From Ascidia mentula (lineage: Eukaryota; Chordata; Ascidiacea; Phlebobranchia; Ascidiidae), in the NCBI GenBank assembly GCA_947561715.1, contig OX387198.1:6014001-6078000 (forward strand): a DNA stretch of 64,000 nucleotides, in the 5' to 3' direction. How positions within the stretch are numbered: position 1 is the first letter of the stretch; each line of letters starts with the position of its first letter. Shown one piece after another: positions 35,201 to 46,022 of this stretch. The notes under the pieces were generated by a model. It was given only the letters and a program-made list of their open reading frames with translations. It did no database searches and was not told where the DNA came from. Position numbers and translations under genes: made by a program.

Positions 35201-35319
35201 GCGATCCAGGAAAATCTGACCTTGCCAATGTATCACATCGAACAACTGACCAGATTACGTATGTCAATGTCCCACCTTCATCTCATCAACGAAATCACGT
35301 TTACGAAAGTATGAAGTGA
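32275..35319 (+). CDS. Receptor A: CTLD-FN3-TM with ITIM-like tail
   Basis: Eleven exons, phase-consistent: 32275-32341, 32405-32581, 32644-32779, 32868-32968, 33247-33405, 33475-33669, 34248-34345, 34406-34510, 34644-34743, 34802-34940, 35151-35319. Exon 1 gives a signal peptide (MFNQIISALVILESVWLSNA). Exon 2 starts a CTLD (ANTAQEKCSLLGGNLA). Exons 3-4 give LWIFYDFVGG, EEIFFCDA and WRVEVGNYC. Exon 5 (GWNLQFSLFASK) has no family I can name. Exon 6 has the CTLD core WFWSDGSPANYS and YYACQFKC. Exons 7-9 form an FN3 domain (VVISWNGL; YTFRV-like end). Exon 10 is one TM helix ending LLFYKRR. The tail holds ITYVNV (35254-35271), an ITIM-type I-x-Y-x-x-V, and HVYESM just before the stop. Known biology: phosphorylated ITIMs recruit SH2 phosphatases. 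The ligand and the role are inferred only. I found no disabling change. Confidence 0.85.
33005..33132 (+). ncRNA. Hairpin insertion with hammerhead-ribozyme-like core
   Basis: A ~104-bp insert (33017-33120) in intron 4 of gene A, flanked by the direct repeat ATTCTGTTAAAC (33005-33016 and 33121-33132) and absent from the same intron of B, C, D and G. Long inverted arms (33037-33070 and 33091-33123) enclose CTGATGA (33067-33073), a GACC/GGTC stem II (74-77 with 83-86), GAAA (33087-33090), and a possible stem III ACAG/CTGT (90-93 with 101-104) followed by C33105, giving a GUC cleavage triplet. All hammerhead core positions are present. Stem I (GCTGCA region with TGCAGC) carries a 10-12 nt bulge on one side, so activity is uncertain. 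Such motifs are known in Penelope-like elements and retrozymes. Confidence 0.55.
33800..34060. repeat. Intron-6 repeat block (copy in gene A)
   Basis: A block beginning near GGCAGGATCGCCCCACTG, with inverted pieces CGCAGCCCAAAAT and CTGGGCTGCGAAGC about 60 bp apart, fills intron 6. Near-identical blocks lie in the same intron of B (38,318-38,540), C (43,060-43,280) and G (63,570-63,735), but not in D, E or F, whose intron 6 is short. It looks like an old insertion in the ancestor of A, B, C and G. Confidence 0.65.
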
Positions 35320-36916
35320 CGTAACACCTTTCTTTACAGGATGAATTTTTGCGACCAATTTTAGTTTGTGTTACGTAACTACGTCCAAACATGGAATTCA
35401 AGATATAAAAACAATGGTCACAAAAACAGCCAGATTAGGTCATTACATAGGTATGCGCATTTGTTCAACGCTTGTCATATCAAAGAGCACAGAAACGATT
35501 ACTTGTATTCTCACGCGATTCGATCTCGTTTCCGATGTGATATTAATTTCCAACCGCTAATAGTAATATTTACAATGTGTTTTACTTTTTCGTTTGTAAT
35601 GTGTTTTTCCATTCTGTGCAGTTTGAAGTAGGATTTCTTCAATGTCCTTGTGTTAATAAAAAAGTTGATTTGAACCACCATGTACCCAAGATTATCATTT
35701 ACGGGCGGTACAATACAACGTCTTTACTGTCAGGTGTGTTTGGCCCGTGGTGTTTATTCGGATAGGGTACAGAGAAAAGATGTATATGTTTTTTAAGATT
35801 AAGTGGAAGATTTTCATGTTTCGAAATCAATGAAAACAATTCTTTTCCTTTCAAAGTATTTTCATGCAGCGCATGGTCTTGTGATTTATTGCAGCATCCT
35901 ACGTACATATTTCAAACCCCACGCTTTGTTGTGGATTAAATACGCATCTTGTAAAACTCCTTTAACCTGCTCAAGCGGCGCCTAAACGTTGATTTTTGAA
36001 CAGCTCAAAGGGTTAAGGAACAACAAGACAGCTCTCTTTCTTATTTTGAATATCGTGAATACCTGATACCAGTCAATAGTGCAAAAATTATCATGCTTTT
36101 TTAACCCGTGTGTTCATCCCACAACAAAACGTGGGTTATAAAATATTCACGTGAGTCGCTGCATAAAATCACAACGCAATGCTTTGAGGTGTAATGTTTA
36201 GCAAACCTTGTGAAATAACTTAATAATCTGTTCTTCTGTCAGGCATAATAAGTTACAATATGCCTGGCAGCAACAAAAACATTATACTTGTGAAATAAGC
36301 CTACTACACATTTCGACGCCAAACCTTCGCTCCGTTTCGTTGTTTCATTTTCTAAATTAGTTTTTTTTTTCAGACAATGAACGTTGTATATTTTGTTGGG
36401 ATTAACTTGTATACCGAGGTGGTCTGTAGGCTGCATACAAACGTATCGTTGTTATCAAAACCCAGAGCCATTTAAGAATATGTTGATGCAGCCAGTTGCT
36501 GGTAGGCTATATTATTTTTGCGCACGCGTAAACAGAACTGCGATTGTCCGACCAGTAAGCGCAACTAAAGAAACCTTTAGATAAGAAAGTCTTGCCTTTA
36601 GCTAGTAGCTAAGCAGTAAGGAAATAACTTTGAAACACTCGTGTTAGTTTTAAAATATCGGTCAATATTAGTTACTCATAACAAAGCCAGAAATACCCTC
36701 AGTTTGGATATATAACGTTTGAAACAAAACATCATTTGTATCAAATCTATTAATTTACTGTCAGAAATAGTTGTTTTCACATCTCCATACAGTACGACGT
36801 ACAAATTCGTGTGATGCTGTATGTTTCATAAACGATAGTAAGAACGAATGCAAGTTTTATGTCAAATAAGTAAATTATGAAATACCAAATGTAGATGCAA
36901 TAGTTTCCAACACACA
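35320..36916. other. A-B intergenic spacer (repeated unit)
   Basis: No gene. The sequence is largely shared with the B-C and C-D spacers. Recurring landmarks are TGTGTTACGTAACTACGTCC after the stop codon, the hairpin CCCAC-AACAAAAC-GTGGG (36118-36135) followed at once by TTATAAAATA, and a TTTTTTTTTTTCAG tract at about 36,361-36,374 that could be a 5'-UTR or trans-splice acceptor. The short frames in the spacers drift freely between copies and are not genes. Confidence 0.6.
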
Positions 36917-39900
36917 ATGTTTACCAAGTTTGTGTCAGTTCTGCTCATTATACAAAATGTGGAAGTGTCAATGGCAACAAACGGTAAGCCTTTAAAGACA
37001 TTAAATGTTAATGAAAAGGACCAACAAGACATTGCGTTTATCTTTGTTTAGATTGCGCCCTCATATCAACATCATTGAATGACACCATATTAACTTTGTC
37101 TGATGATCTTGTCGATGCGAACACTGCACAAGAGAAATGTTCGTTGCTTGGTGGACATCTAACCATGACCGAAGACCTATATATCAACGAGTCAATAATT
37201 CAATTAATGACCAAACAATATACCAAAGGTGTGCGAATTCTGTACCTCATAACCAAACAACTTGTCAATAAATATATTTTAGGTTTAATGCGACTTTGGA
37301 TTTTCTATGATTTTGTGGGCGGGCATACATTCAGATTTCAAAACTATTCAACTAACGTCAGTTACTGGAAAAGTGCAAAACAACTTGGTGTACTTTGGTA
37401 CATAGATTTCTTCGCGAGGTAACTTGTAAAGGCGGTCAGTATAATTTACAGCGTTCGGCATATTTTGAACCTACTTGGAGGTTCATACGATAACTTTGTC
37501 ATTTAGAAGCCGTGATAGAAATGAAGAAGAAATATTTTTCTGCCACGCAATAAATGGCAAAAGAAGACGGTGGAGAGTGGGAGTTGGCAATAATTGTGAC
37601 GGACATGGTACACATTTTGCTGTAGTTTGCACATAATCCAAACATTTTGTTAAAGCTTTTTCTAAAGAAAACTGACTTACCAGCTAGCCGCATATAGTTG
37701 AAACATAAGAAACATTTATTTCATTGTGTTGAACAAAGTTAACACCACGTTAACATTTTCTGATTACAGGATGGCATTTACAATTTTCACTGTTTGCTTC
37801 AAAAACACTTCAACCGGGATACAAAGAAATATACGTATACGAAAACAACATCTATTCCAGCATGCTACGAAATGTTAACCATTCCTACGGCACCTTTACT
37901 CAGTCTCGACAATCCACATTTACTCCAGGTTGAGATTAGCATCGTTAAAATTGTGAACAATCACCAGAAATAACAATCTTGTTATCTTCGTTTTAAGATA
38001 TTAATGTTATTATTGGAGCTCGTTACAATTCCCTAGTTGGTGGTTGGTTTTGGAGCAATGGATCTCCTGCAAACTATTCTGTTTCCAACGTTACATCCTG
38101 CCAGCAGGGGGCGCTCCATTATGGCGATGGTTGGGAGAAATCGAGTGTTGATTGTGTTGGACAACCAGCTTACTACGCCTGTCAATTTAAATGTTAGTAT
38201 GTAACAATGTTGTAAATTTTGTGTTTAAAACGATTTAATATGTAGCAAAGTGATGTATCACCCGTAATTAACTAAACATAAAATAACGCAGTAATGTTTT
38301 ATGCAATGGCATGTTTGGCAGGATCGCCCCACTGCGCATCTCCTCACTTGTAGATCACAGCTTAAGTATAGAGATCAGTTTACAGGCTTCGCAGCCCAAA
38401 ATTTTTCAGATCTTGATTCGACTTCTCGAGAAAACTAGCTGACCCATCGAAGCTGCAATACCTGGGCTGTGAAGCTGTTTAGTCCATCGTCGTGGGTTCC
38501 AACTTTACCAGGAACTTGATTTTTCGGATCTCGCTCCGACACTTGTTGCTTTGTGAAACTTTTTGAATTTAAGGGTGTTATTTTGTTGCACAAACAAGCT
38601 AAAAGCTAAATAATGCGTTCCTAACAAATGTGAAATATTGGTTAATGTATTGCTTGGTAAAAGCACATCTTCCCAGTTCACAAGAGCATATAGCAATTTT
38701 GAAATCCTCAACCTATGTAAAGTCTGTTTGATTTGCATACTTTGCAGTTGTTGCATCAGTGACGAAAGTTGCAGGTAATTCCCCTCTTGTTGCAATAAGC
38801 TGGATTGGATTGACATCGCTTGTTAGGAATCATAACCTTTCAGCTAAGGTAACGTAACTTTGCCAGACATGATTCTCCAGTAATTTACATTGCCGAGACT
38901 TGATACATTTTAGGTAGAAATCACTGTATTGGAATTAAGGCATTCTGTTTACGTGCCTTACGAAAACGCATCAATTCAATTAACAAACCTGAACTACTCA
39001 ACAAACTACACTCTTCGGGTTGGTATTTAATGGCATGTAGTATTACAGTCTAATAAGAGACAAACGAAAGCAAATTTTCTCATGTTTTATCAACAATTTT
39101 AATCATGTCTAAGCATATAAATTTCCGTCCCTTTATTGTCAATAGGTGTCAGCGTTGGTTTCAGGTTGCGTGCAAGAAAACGTCACGACATTCGTGTCGG
39201 TAACAACATCGGGCATTCCCCCAACGACTCACGTCAACCAGAGCAGTAAAATAACAATTAATTATATAAGAGTTAGTTAATTAACAATTAATATTTCTTG
39301 CAGTAACAACTTCATCAGGATTTACCACGTCCAACACTAACAATATCGAAAACTACATTATCGGTTGGATAATTGGAGTGATTTCGGCTCTGCTTGTTCT
39401 CGCAGCCATCCTAGTATTTGGTATATTGTTCTATAAACGATGGTGAATGCGACTGAGTGCACATTTTACCTACGATATAAACACATTAACTTACGATGTA
39501 ATGCGTATTGTGAATAGGTAATCAACTTACAACTAAATAACAAGTGTCATTTGTGTCATAAGTAGAGCATTTAGTGCAGTCAACAACCTGAAGCGTGTAG
39601 TTTGGTTGGTCTAGTTTTATTAAAATATTAAATCTGATTTAAATACAACCAGATACGAAATGTCCAAACCAACCAATTTTCAACAAACAACCAATCAATC
39701 TGGCGCTTCAGATAAATCTGTCCATAATAATATATTACACAACCAAGCATCAAAAGTAGAAGGCTACCTTTCACCAAATGGTAGGTAACTTTTTATTTTA
39801 ATAACTGCAGCTGTCTAATCGTATACAATAATTGATAGAGCATCAAACAACTGGCCAGATTACGTATGCCAACGTCCAACCTTCCTCTCATCAACCAAAT

Positions 39901-39924
39901 CACGTGTACGAAATTATGAAGTGA
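36917..39924 (+). CDS. Receptor B: CTLD-FN3-TM, tail cut by a junction stop
   Basis: Twelve exons: 36917-36983, 37052-37228, 37283-37418, 37507-37607, 37770-37928, 37998-38192, 38748-38848, 38914-39018, 39146-39245, 39304-39442, 39653-39780, 39839-39924. The signal peptide is MFTKFVSVLLIIQNVEVSMA. Ectodomain exons match A and C in order and phase (EEIFFCHA, WRVGVGNNC, WFWSNGSPANYS, YYACQFKC). The TM exon ends AAACGATG where A, C and F have AAACGAAG. Joined to the A that opens exon 11, this makes TGA, so the protein should stop right after FYKR. The tail exons beyond are open and would encode EGYLSPN, ITYANV (39859-39876) and HVYEIM. B may thus be a tail-less receptor, or use another donor. 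Intron 2 is a 54-nt, stop-free multiple of three. Confidence 0.82.
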
Positions 39925-41458
39925 CGTAACAGCTTTCTTTACAGGATGAATCTTTATGACAAATTTTAGTTTGTGTTACGTAACTACGTCCAAACATGGA
40001 ATTCAAGATATAAAAACTATGGTCACAAAAACAGCCAGATTAGGTCATTATCGTTCAGAATCTCTTTATTACATAGGAATGCGCATTTTTTTCAACGCCT
40101 GTCATATCATAGGGCACAGAAACGATTACTTGTTTTCTCACGCGATTCGATCCCGTTTCCGATTTGATATTAATTTCCAACCGCTAATAGTAATATTTTC
40201 AATGTGTTTTACTTTTTCGTTTGTAATGTGTTTTTCCATTCTGTGCAGTTTGACGTAAGATTTCTTCAATGTCCTTGTGTTACGCATAAAGTTGATTTGA
40301 ACCTCCATGTACCCAAGATGATAATGTGCGGGCGGTATAATATAATGTCCTCACAGTCAGGTGTGTTTGGCTCGTGGTGTTTATTCGGCTAGGGTACAGA
40401 GAAAAGATGTGTCTGTTTTTTAAGGTTAACTGTAAGATTACCATGTTTCGAAATCAATGAAAACAATTCCTTTCCTTTCAAATTATTATCATGCAGCGCA
40501 TGGTCTTGTGATTTATTGCAGCAACCTACGTACATATTTCAAACCCCACGCTTTGTTGTGGATTAAATACCCATCTTGTCAAACTCCTTTAATCGGCTCA
40601 AGCGGCGCCCGTTAATTTTGAAACAGCTCAAAGGGTTAAGGAACAACAAGACAGCTCTCTTTCTTATTTTGAATATCGTGAAAACCTAATATCAGTCAAT
40701 AGTGCAAAAATTATCATGCTTTTTTAACCCGTGTGTTCATCCCACAACAAAACGTGGGTTATAAAATATTCACGTGAGTCGCTGCATAAAATCACAACGC
40801 AATGCTTTGAGGTTTAATGTTTAGCAAACCTTGTGAAATAAGCCTACTGCACATTTCGACGCCAAAACTTCGCTCCGTTTCGTTGTTTCATTTTCTAAAT
40901 TAGTTTTTTTTTCAGACAATGAACGTTGTATATTTTGTTGGGATTAACTTGTATACCGAGGTGGTCTGTACATACAAACGTATAGTTGTTATCAAAACCC
41001 AGCGCCATTTCAGAAGTTGTTGATACAGCCAGTTGCTGGTAGGCTATATTATTTTTGCGCACGCGTAAACGGGACTGTGATTGCCCGACCAGTAAACGCA
41101 ACTAAAGAAACCTTTAGATAAGAAAGTCTTGCCTTAAGCTAGTAGGTAAGCAGTAAGGAAATAACTTTGAAACACTCGTGTTAGTTTTAAAATATCAGTC
41201 AATATTAGTTACTCATAACAAAGCCAGAAATACCCTCAGTTTGGATATATAACGTTTAAAATAAAACAGTTAGATGAATTGAGTTGCATAAAGATGACAT
41301 TGTATCAAATCTATTATTTTACTGTCAGAAATAGTTGTTTTCACAAATTCGTCTCATGCGATATGTTTCATAAACGCTAGTAAGAACGAATGCAAGTTTT
41401 ATGTCAAAAAAGTAAATTATGAAATACCAAGTGTAGATGCAATTGTTTCCAACACACA
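39925..41458. other. B-C intergenic spacer (repeated unit)
   Basis: Near-identical in content and order to the A-B spacer, including the CCCAC/GTGGG hairpin (40741-40758) with the adjoining TATAAAATA and the T-rich CAG tract near 40,905-40,915. No gene is supported. Confidence 0.6.
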
Positions 41459-44400
41459 ATGTTCACCAAGTTTGTGTCAGTTCTGCTCATTATACAAAAT
41501 GTGGAAGTTTCATTGGCAACAAACGGTAAGCCTTTTTAAGACATCAAAAGTTCATCATAAGGACCAACAAGACATTGCGTTTATCTGTGTTTAGATTGCG
41601 GCCTCGTATCAAAATCATTAAATGACACCATATTAACTTTGTCCTATGATCTTGTTGATGCGAACACTGCACAAGAGAAATGTTCGTTGCTTGGTGGAAA
41701 TCTTGCCATGACCAAAGACCTACATATCAACGAGTTATTAATTCAAATATTGACCAAACAATATACCAAAGGTCCTGTGCGAATTCTGTACATCGTAACC
41801 TAACAACTTGTCAATAAAGACATTTTAGGTTTAACACGACTTTGGATTTTCTATGATTTTGAGGGTGGGCAAACATTTAGATTTCAAAACTATTCAACTA
41901 ATGTCAGTTACTGGAAAAGTGCAAAACAACTTGGTGTTCTCTGGTACGTCGATTTCTTCACAAGGTAATGTAAAGGCAGCTAGTAATTTTTGACAACGTT
42001 TGAACCTACCTGAAGGTACCTGATAACCGATTCCGGAAATTATTCCCCATTCGCGACCCACAGCTGTAACGAATTCCACCCTTATGGAAAATATGTTTTC
42101 TGGGTTAAAATCTTTCATGTGAGACAAATATATTTCGCCATAAAGCTTTTTTAGTGACTGTAAAAACAACGTAAAAAAATAAAGCACAAACACTAAATGC
42201 TCATCGCTGTCTTAAGAACTGCGATAACTTTGTTATTTAGAAGCCATGATAGAAATGAGGAAGAAATATATTTCTGCCACGCATTTAGTGGGAAAGGAAG
42301 AAAATGGAGAGTGACAGTTGGCAAAGATTGTAACGGGGCTGGTACACATTTTTCTGTTGTTTGCAAATAGCCAAAGCATTATGTTAAATTTTTCTTTCAA
42401 GAAAACCGACTTACCAGCTAGCCGCATAAAGTTGTAACATAAGAAATATTTTTTTCATTATCTTAAACAAACTTAACACCACATTAACATCTGATTACAG
42501 GATGGTATTTACAATTTTCACTGTTTGCTTCAAAAACACTTCAACCGGGATACAAAGAAATATACGTATACAGAAACAACATTTATTCTAGCATGCTACG
42601 AATTGTTAACCATCCCTACGGAACCTTTAATCAGTCTCGACAATCCACATTTACTCCAGGTTGAGATAAGTATCGTTAAAATCGTGAAGATTCATTAGAA
42701 ATAACAATCTTGTTATCTTCGTTTTAAGATATTAATGTTATTATTGGAGCTCGTTACAATTCCCTAGTTGGTGGTTGGTTTTGGAGCAATGGATCTCCTG
42801 CAAACTATTCTGTTTCCAACGTTACATCCTGCCAGCAGGGGGCGCTCCATTATGGCGATGGTTGGGAGAAATCGAGTGTTGATTGTGTTGGACAACCAGC
42901 TTACTACGCCTGTCAATTTAAATGTTAGTATGTAACAATGTGTGTGAAACAATGTTGTAAATTTTGTGTTTAAAACGATTTAATATGTAGCAAAGTGATG
43001 TATCACCCGCAATTAACTAAACATAAAATAACGCAGTAATGTTTTATGCAATGGCATGATTGGCAGGATCGCCCCACTGCGCATCTCCTCACTTGTAGAT
43101 CACAGCTTAAGTATAGAGATCAGTTTACAGGCTTCGCAGCCCAAAATTTTTCAGATCTTGATTCGACTTCTCGAGAAAACTAGCTGACCCATCGAAGCTG
43201 CAATACCTGGACTGTGAAGCTGTTTAGTCCATCGTCGTGGGTTCCAACTTTACCAGGAACTTGATTTTTCGGTTCTCGCTCCGACTCTTGTTGCTTTGTG
43301 AAACTTTTTGAATTTAAGGGTGTTATTTTGTTGCACAAACAAGCTAAAAGCTAAATAATGCGTTCCTAACAAATGTGAAATATTGGTTAATGTATTGCTT
43401 GGAAAAAGCACATCTCCCCAGTTCACAAGAGCATATAGCAATTTTGAAATCCTCAACCTATGTAAAGTCTGTTTGATTTACATACTTTGCAGTTGTTGCA
43501 TCAGTGATGAAAGTTGCAGGTAATTCCCCTCTTGTTGCAATAAGCTGGATTGGATTGACATCGCTTGTTAGGAATCATAACCTTTCAGCTAAGGTAACGT
43601 AACTTTGCCAGACATGATTCTCCAGTAATTTACATTGCCGAGACTTGATACATTTTAGGTAGAAATCACTGTATTGGAATTAAGGCATTCTGTTTACGTG
43701 CCTTACGAAAACGCATCAATTCAATTAACAAACCTGAACTACTCAACAAACTACACTCTTCGGGTTGGTATTTAATGGCATGTAGTACTACAGTCTAATA
43801 AGAGACAAACGAAAGCAAATTTTCTCATGTTTTATCAACAATTTTAATCATGTCTAAGCATATAAATTTCCGTCCCTTTATTGTCAATAGGTGTCAGCGT
43901 TGGTTTTAGGTTGCGTGCAAGAAAACGTCACGACATTCGTGTCGGTAACAACATCGGGCATTCCCCCAACGACTCACGTCAACCAGAGCAGTAAAATAAC
44001 AATAAATTTTTAGAGTTAGTTAATTAAGAATTAATATTTCTTGCAGTAACAACTTCATCAGGATTTGCCACGTCCAACACTAACAATATCGAAAACTACA
44101 TTATCGGTTTGATAATTGGAGTGATTTCGGCTCTGCTTGTTCTCGCAGCCATCCTAGTATTTGGTATATTGTTCTATAAACGAAGGTGAATGCGACTGAG
44201 TGCACATTTTACCTACGATATAAATACATTAACTTACGATGTAATGCGTATTGTAAATAGGTAATCAACTTACAACTAAATAACAAGTGTCATTTATGTC
44301 ATAAGTAGAGCATTTAGTGCAGTCAACAACCTGAAGCGTGTAGTTTGGTTGGTCTAGTTTTATTAAAATATTAAATCTGATTTAAATACAACCAGATACG

Positions 44401-44667
44401 AAATGTCCAAACCAACCAATTTTCAACAAACAACAAATCAATCTGGCGCTTCAGAAAAATCTATCCATAACAATATATCACATAACCAAGCATCAAAAGT
44501 AGAAGGCTACCTTTCACCAAATGGTAGGTAACTTTTTATTTTAATAACTGCAGCTGTCTAATCGTATACAATAATTGATAGAGCATCAAACAACTGGCCA
44601 GATTACGTATGCCAACGTCCAACCTTCCTCTCATCAACCAAATCACGTTTACGAAAGTATGAAGTGA
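41459..44667 (+). CDS. Receptor C: CTLD-FN3-TM with ITIM-like tail
   Basis: Twelve exons: 41459-41525, 41595-41771, 41829-41964, 42241-42341, 42501-42659, 42729-42923, 43493-43593, 43659-43763, 43891-43990, 44047-44185, 44396-44523, 44582-44667. All phases agree and I see no premature stop. The exon lengths of B are reproduced exactly from exon 1 to exon 12. The signal peptide is MFTKFVSVLLIIQNVEVSLA. Intron 3 is longer than in A and B (as in D). The TM exon ends YKRR with the normal AAG codon, so the tail is read: EGYLSPN at the end of exon 11, ITYANV (44602-44619) and HVYESM in exon 12. From exon 6 to the stop it is almost identical to B. Expected at the cell surface as a type I receptor; ligand unknown. 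Confidence 0.86.
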
Positions 44668-46022
44668 CGTAACAGCTTTCTTTACAGGATGAATTTTTGT
44701 GACCAATTTTAGTTTGTGTTACGTAACTACGTCCAAACATGGAATTCAAGATATGAAAACATTGTTCACAAAAACAGCCAGATTAGGTCATTATCGTTCA
44801 GAATCTCTTTGTTACATAGGAATGCGCATTTCTTCAACGCCTGTCATATCAAAGAGCACAGAAACGATTACTTGTTTTCTCACGCGATTCGATCTCGTTT
44901 CCGATGTGATATTAATTTCCAACCGCTAATAGTAATATTTTCAATGTGTTTTACTTTTTCGTTTGTAATGTGCTTTTCCATTCTTTGCAATTTGACGTAG
45001 GATTTCTTCAATGTCCTTGTGTTGCGCATAAAGTAGATTGAAACCTCATGTACCCAAGATGATTATTTCCGGGTGGTATAATATAATGTCTTCACTGTCA
45101 GGTGTGTTTGGCTCGTGGTGTTTATTCGTATAGGGTACAGAGAAAAGATGAGTCTGTGTTTTTGAAGCTTAACTGTAAGATTTCCATGTTTCGAAGTCAA
45201 TGATAACAATTCCTTTCCTTTCAAATTATTATCATGCAGCGCATAGTGTTGTGATTTGATGCAGCAACCTACGTAAAACGAGTGTTCATCCCAAAGCGTG
45301 GGTTATAAAATATTCACGTGAGTCGCTGCATCAAATCACAACGCAATGCTTAAGTTGTAATGTTAAGCAAACCTTGTGAAACAAGCCTACTACATATTTC
45401 GACGACAAACCTTCGCTCCGTTTCGTTGTTTTATTTTCTAAATTAGTTTTTTCAATGTAATGAACGTTGTATATTTTGTTGGGATTAACTTGTATACCGA
45501 GGTGGTCTGTACATACAAACGTATCGTTGTTATCAAAACCTGGCGCCATTTCAGAAGATGTTGATGCAGCCAGTTGCTGGTAGGCTATATTATTTTTGCG
45601 CACGCATAAACGGAACCGCGATTTCCCGACCAGTAAGCACAACTAAAGAAACATTTAGATAAGAAAGTCTTGCATGGAGCTAGTAGCTAAGCAGTAAGGG
45701 AAAAACTTTGAAACACTCTTGTTAGTTTTAAAGTATCAGTCAACATTAGTTACTCATAACAAAGGCAAAAACGCTCTCAGTTTGGATATATAAAGCATTA
45801 AAGGAAAAATTTAGATGATTTGAGGTGCATAAAGATGTCATTGTATCAAATCTATTATTTTACTGTCAGAAATAGTTGTTTTCACACCTCTTATACAGTA
45901 CGACGTACAAATTCGTGTGATAGGATATGTTTCATAAACGATAGTAAAAACGAATGCAAGTTTTATGTGAAATAAGTAAATTATGAAATACCAAATGTAG
46001 ATGCAATTGTTTCCAATACACA
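44668..46022. other. C-D intergenic spacer (repeated unit)
   Basis: Same spacer type, shortened. The hairpin loop is reduced (CCCAAAGCGTGGG near 45,290-45,303) and the T-rich CAG tract is altered to TTTTTTCAATG. No gene is supported. Confidence 0.55.

Noticed and set aside
35366..35765. Plus-strand frames downstream of gene A, repeated after B (39,956-40,392) and C (44,699-45,000)
   Set aside because: They recur only because the spacer is duplicated. Changes between copies alter residues and lengths freely, which argues against coding.
45331..45642. Minus-strand 103-residue frame in the C-D spacer, with shorter versions in the other spacers
   Set aside because: Between copies most differences change the amino acid and the frame is interrupted in two of three spacers, so it is not under protein constraint.
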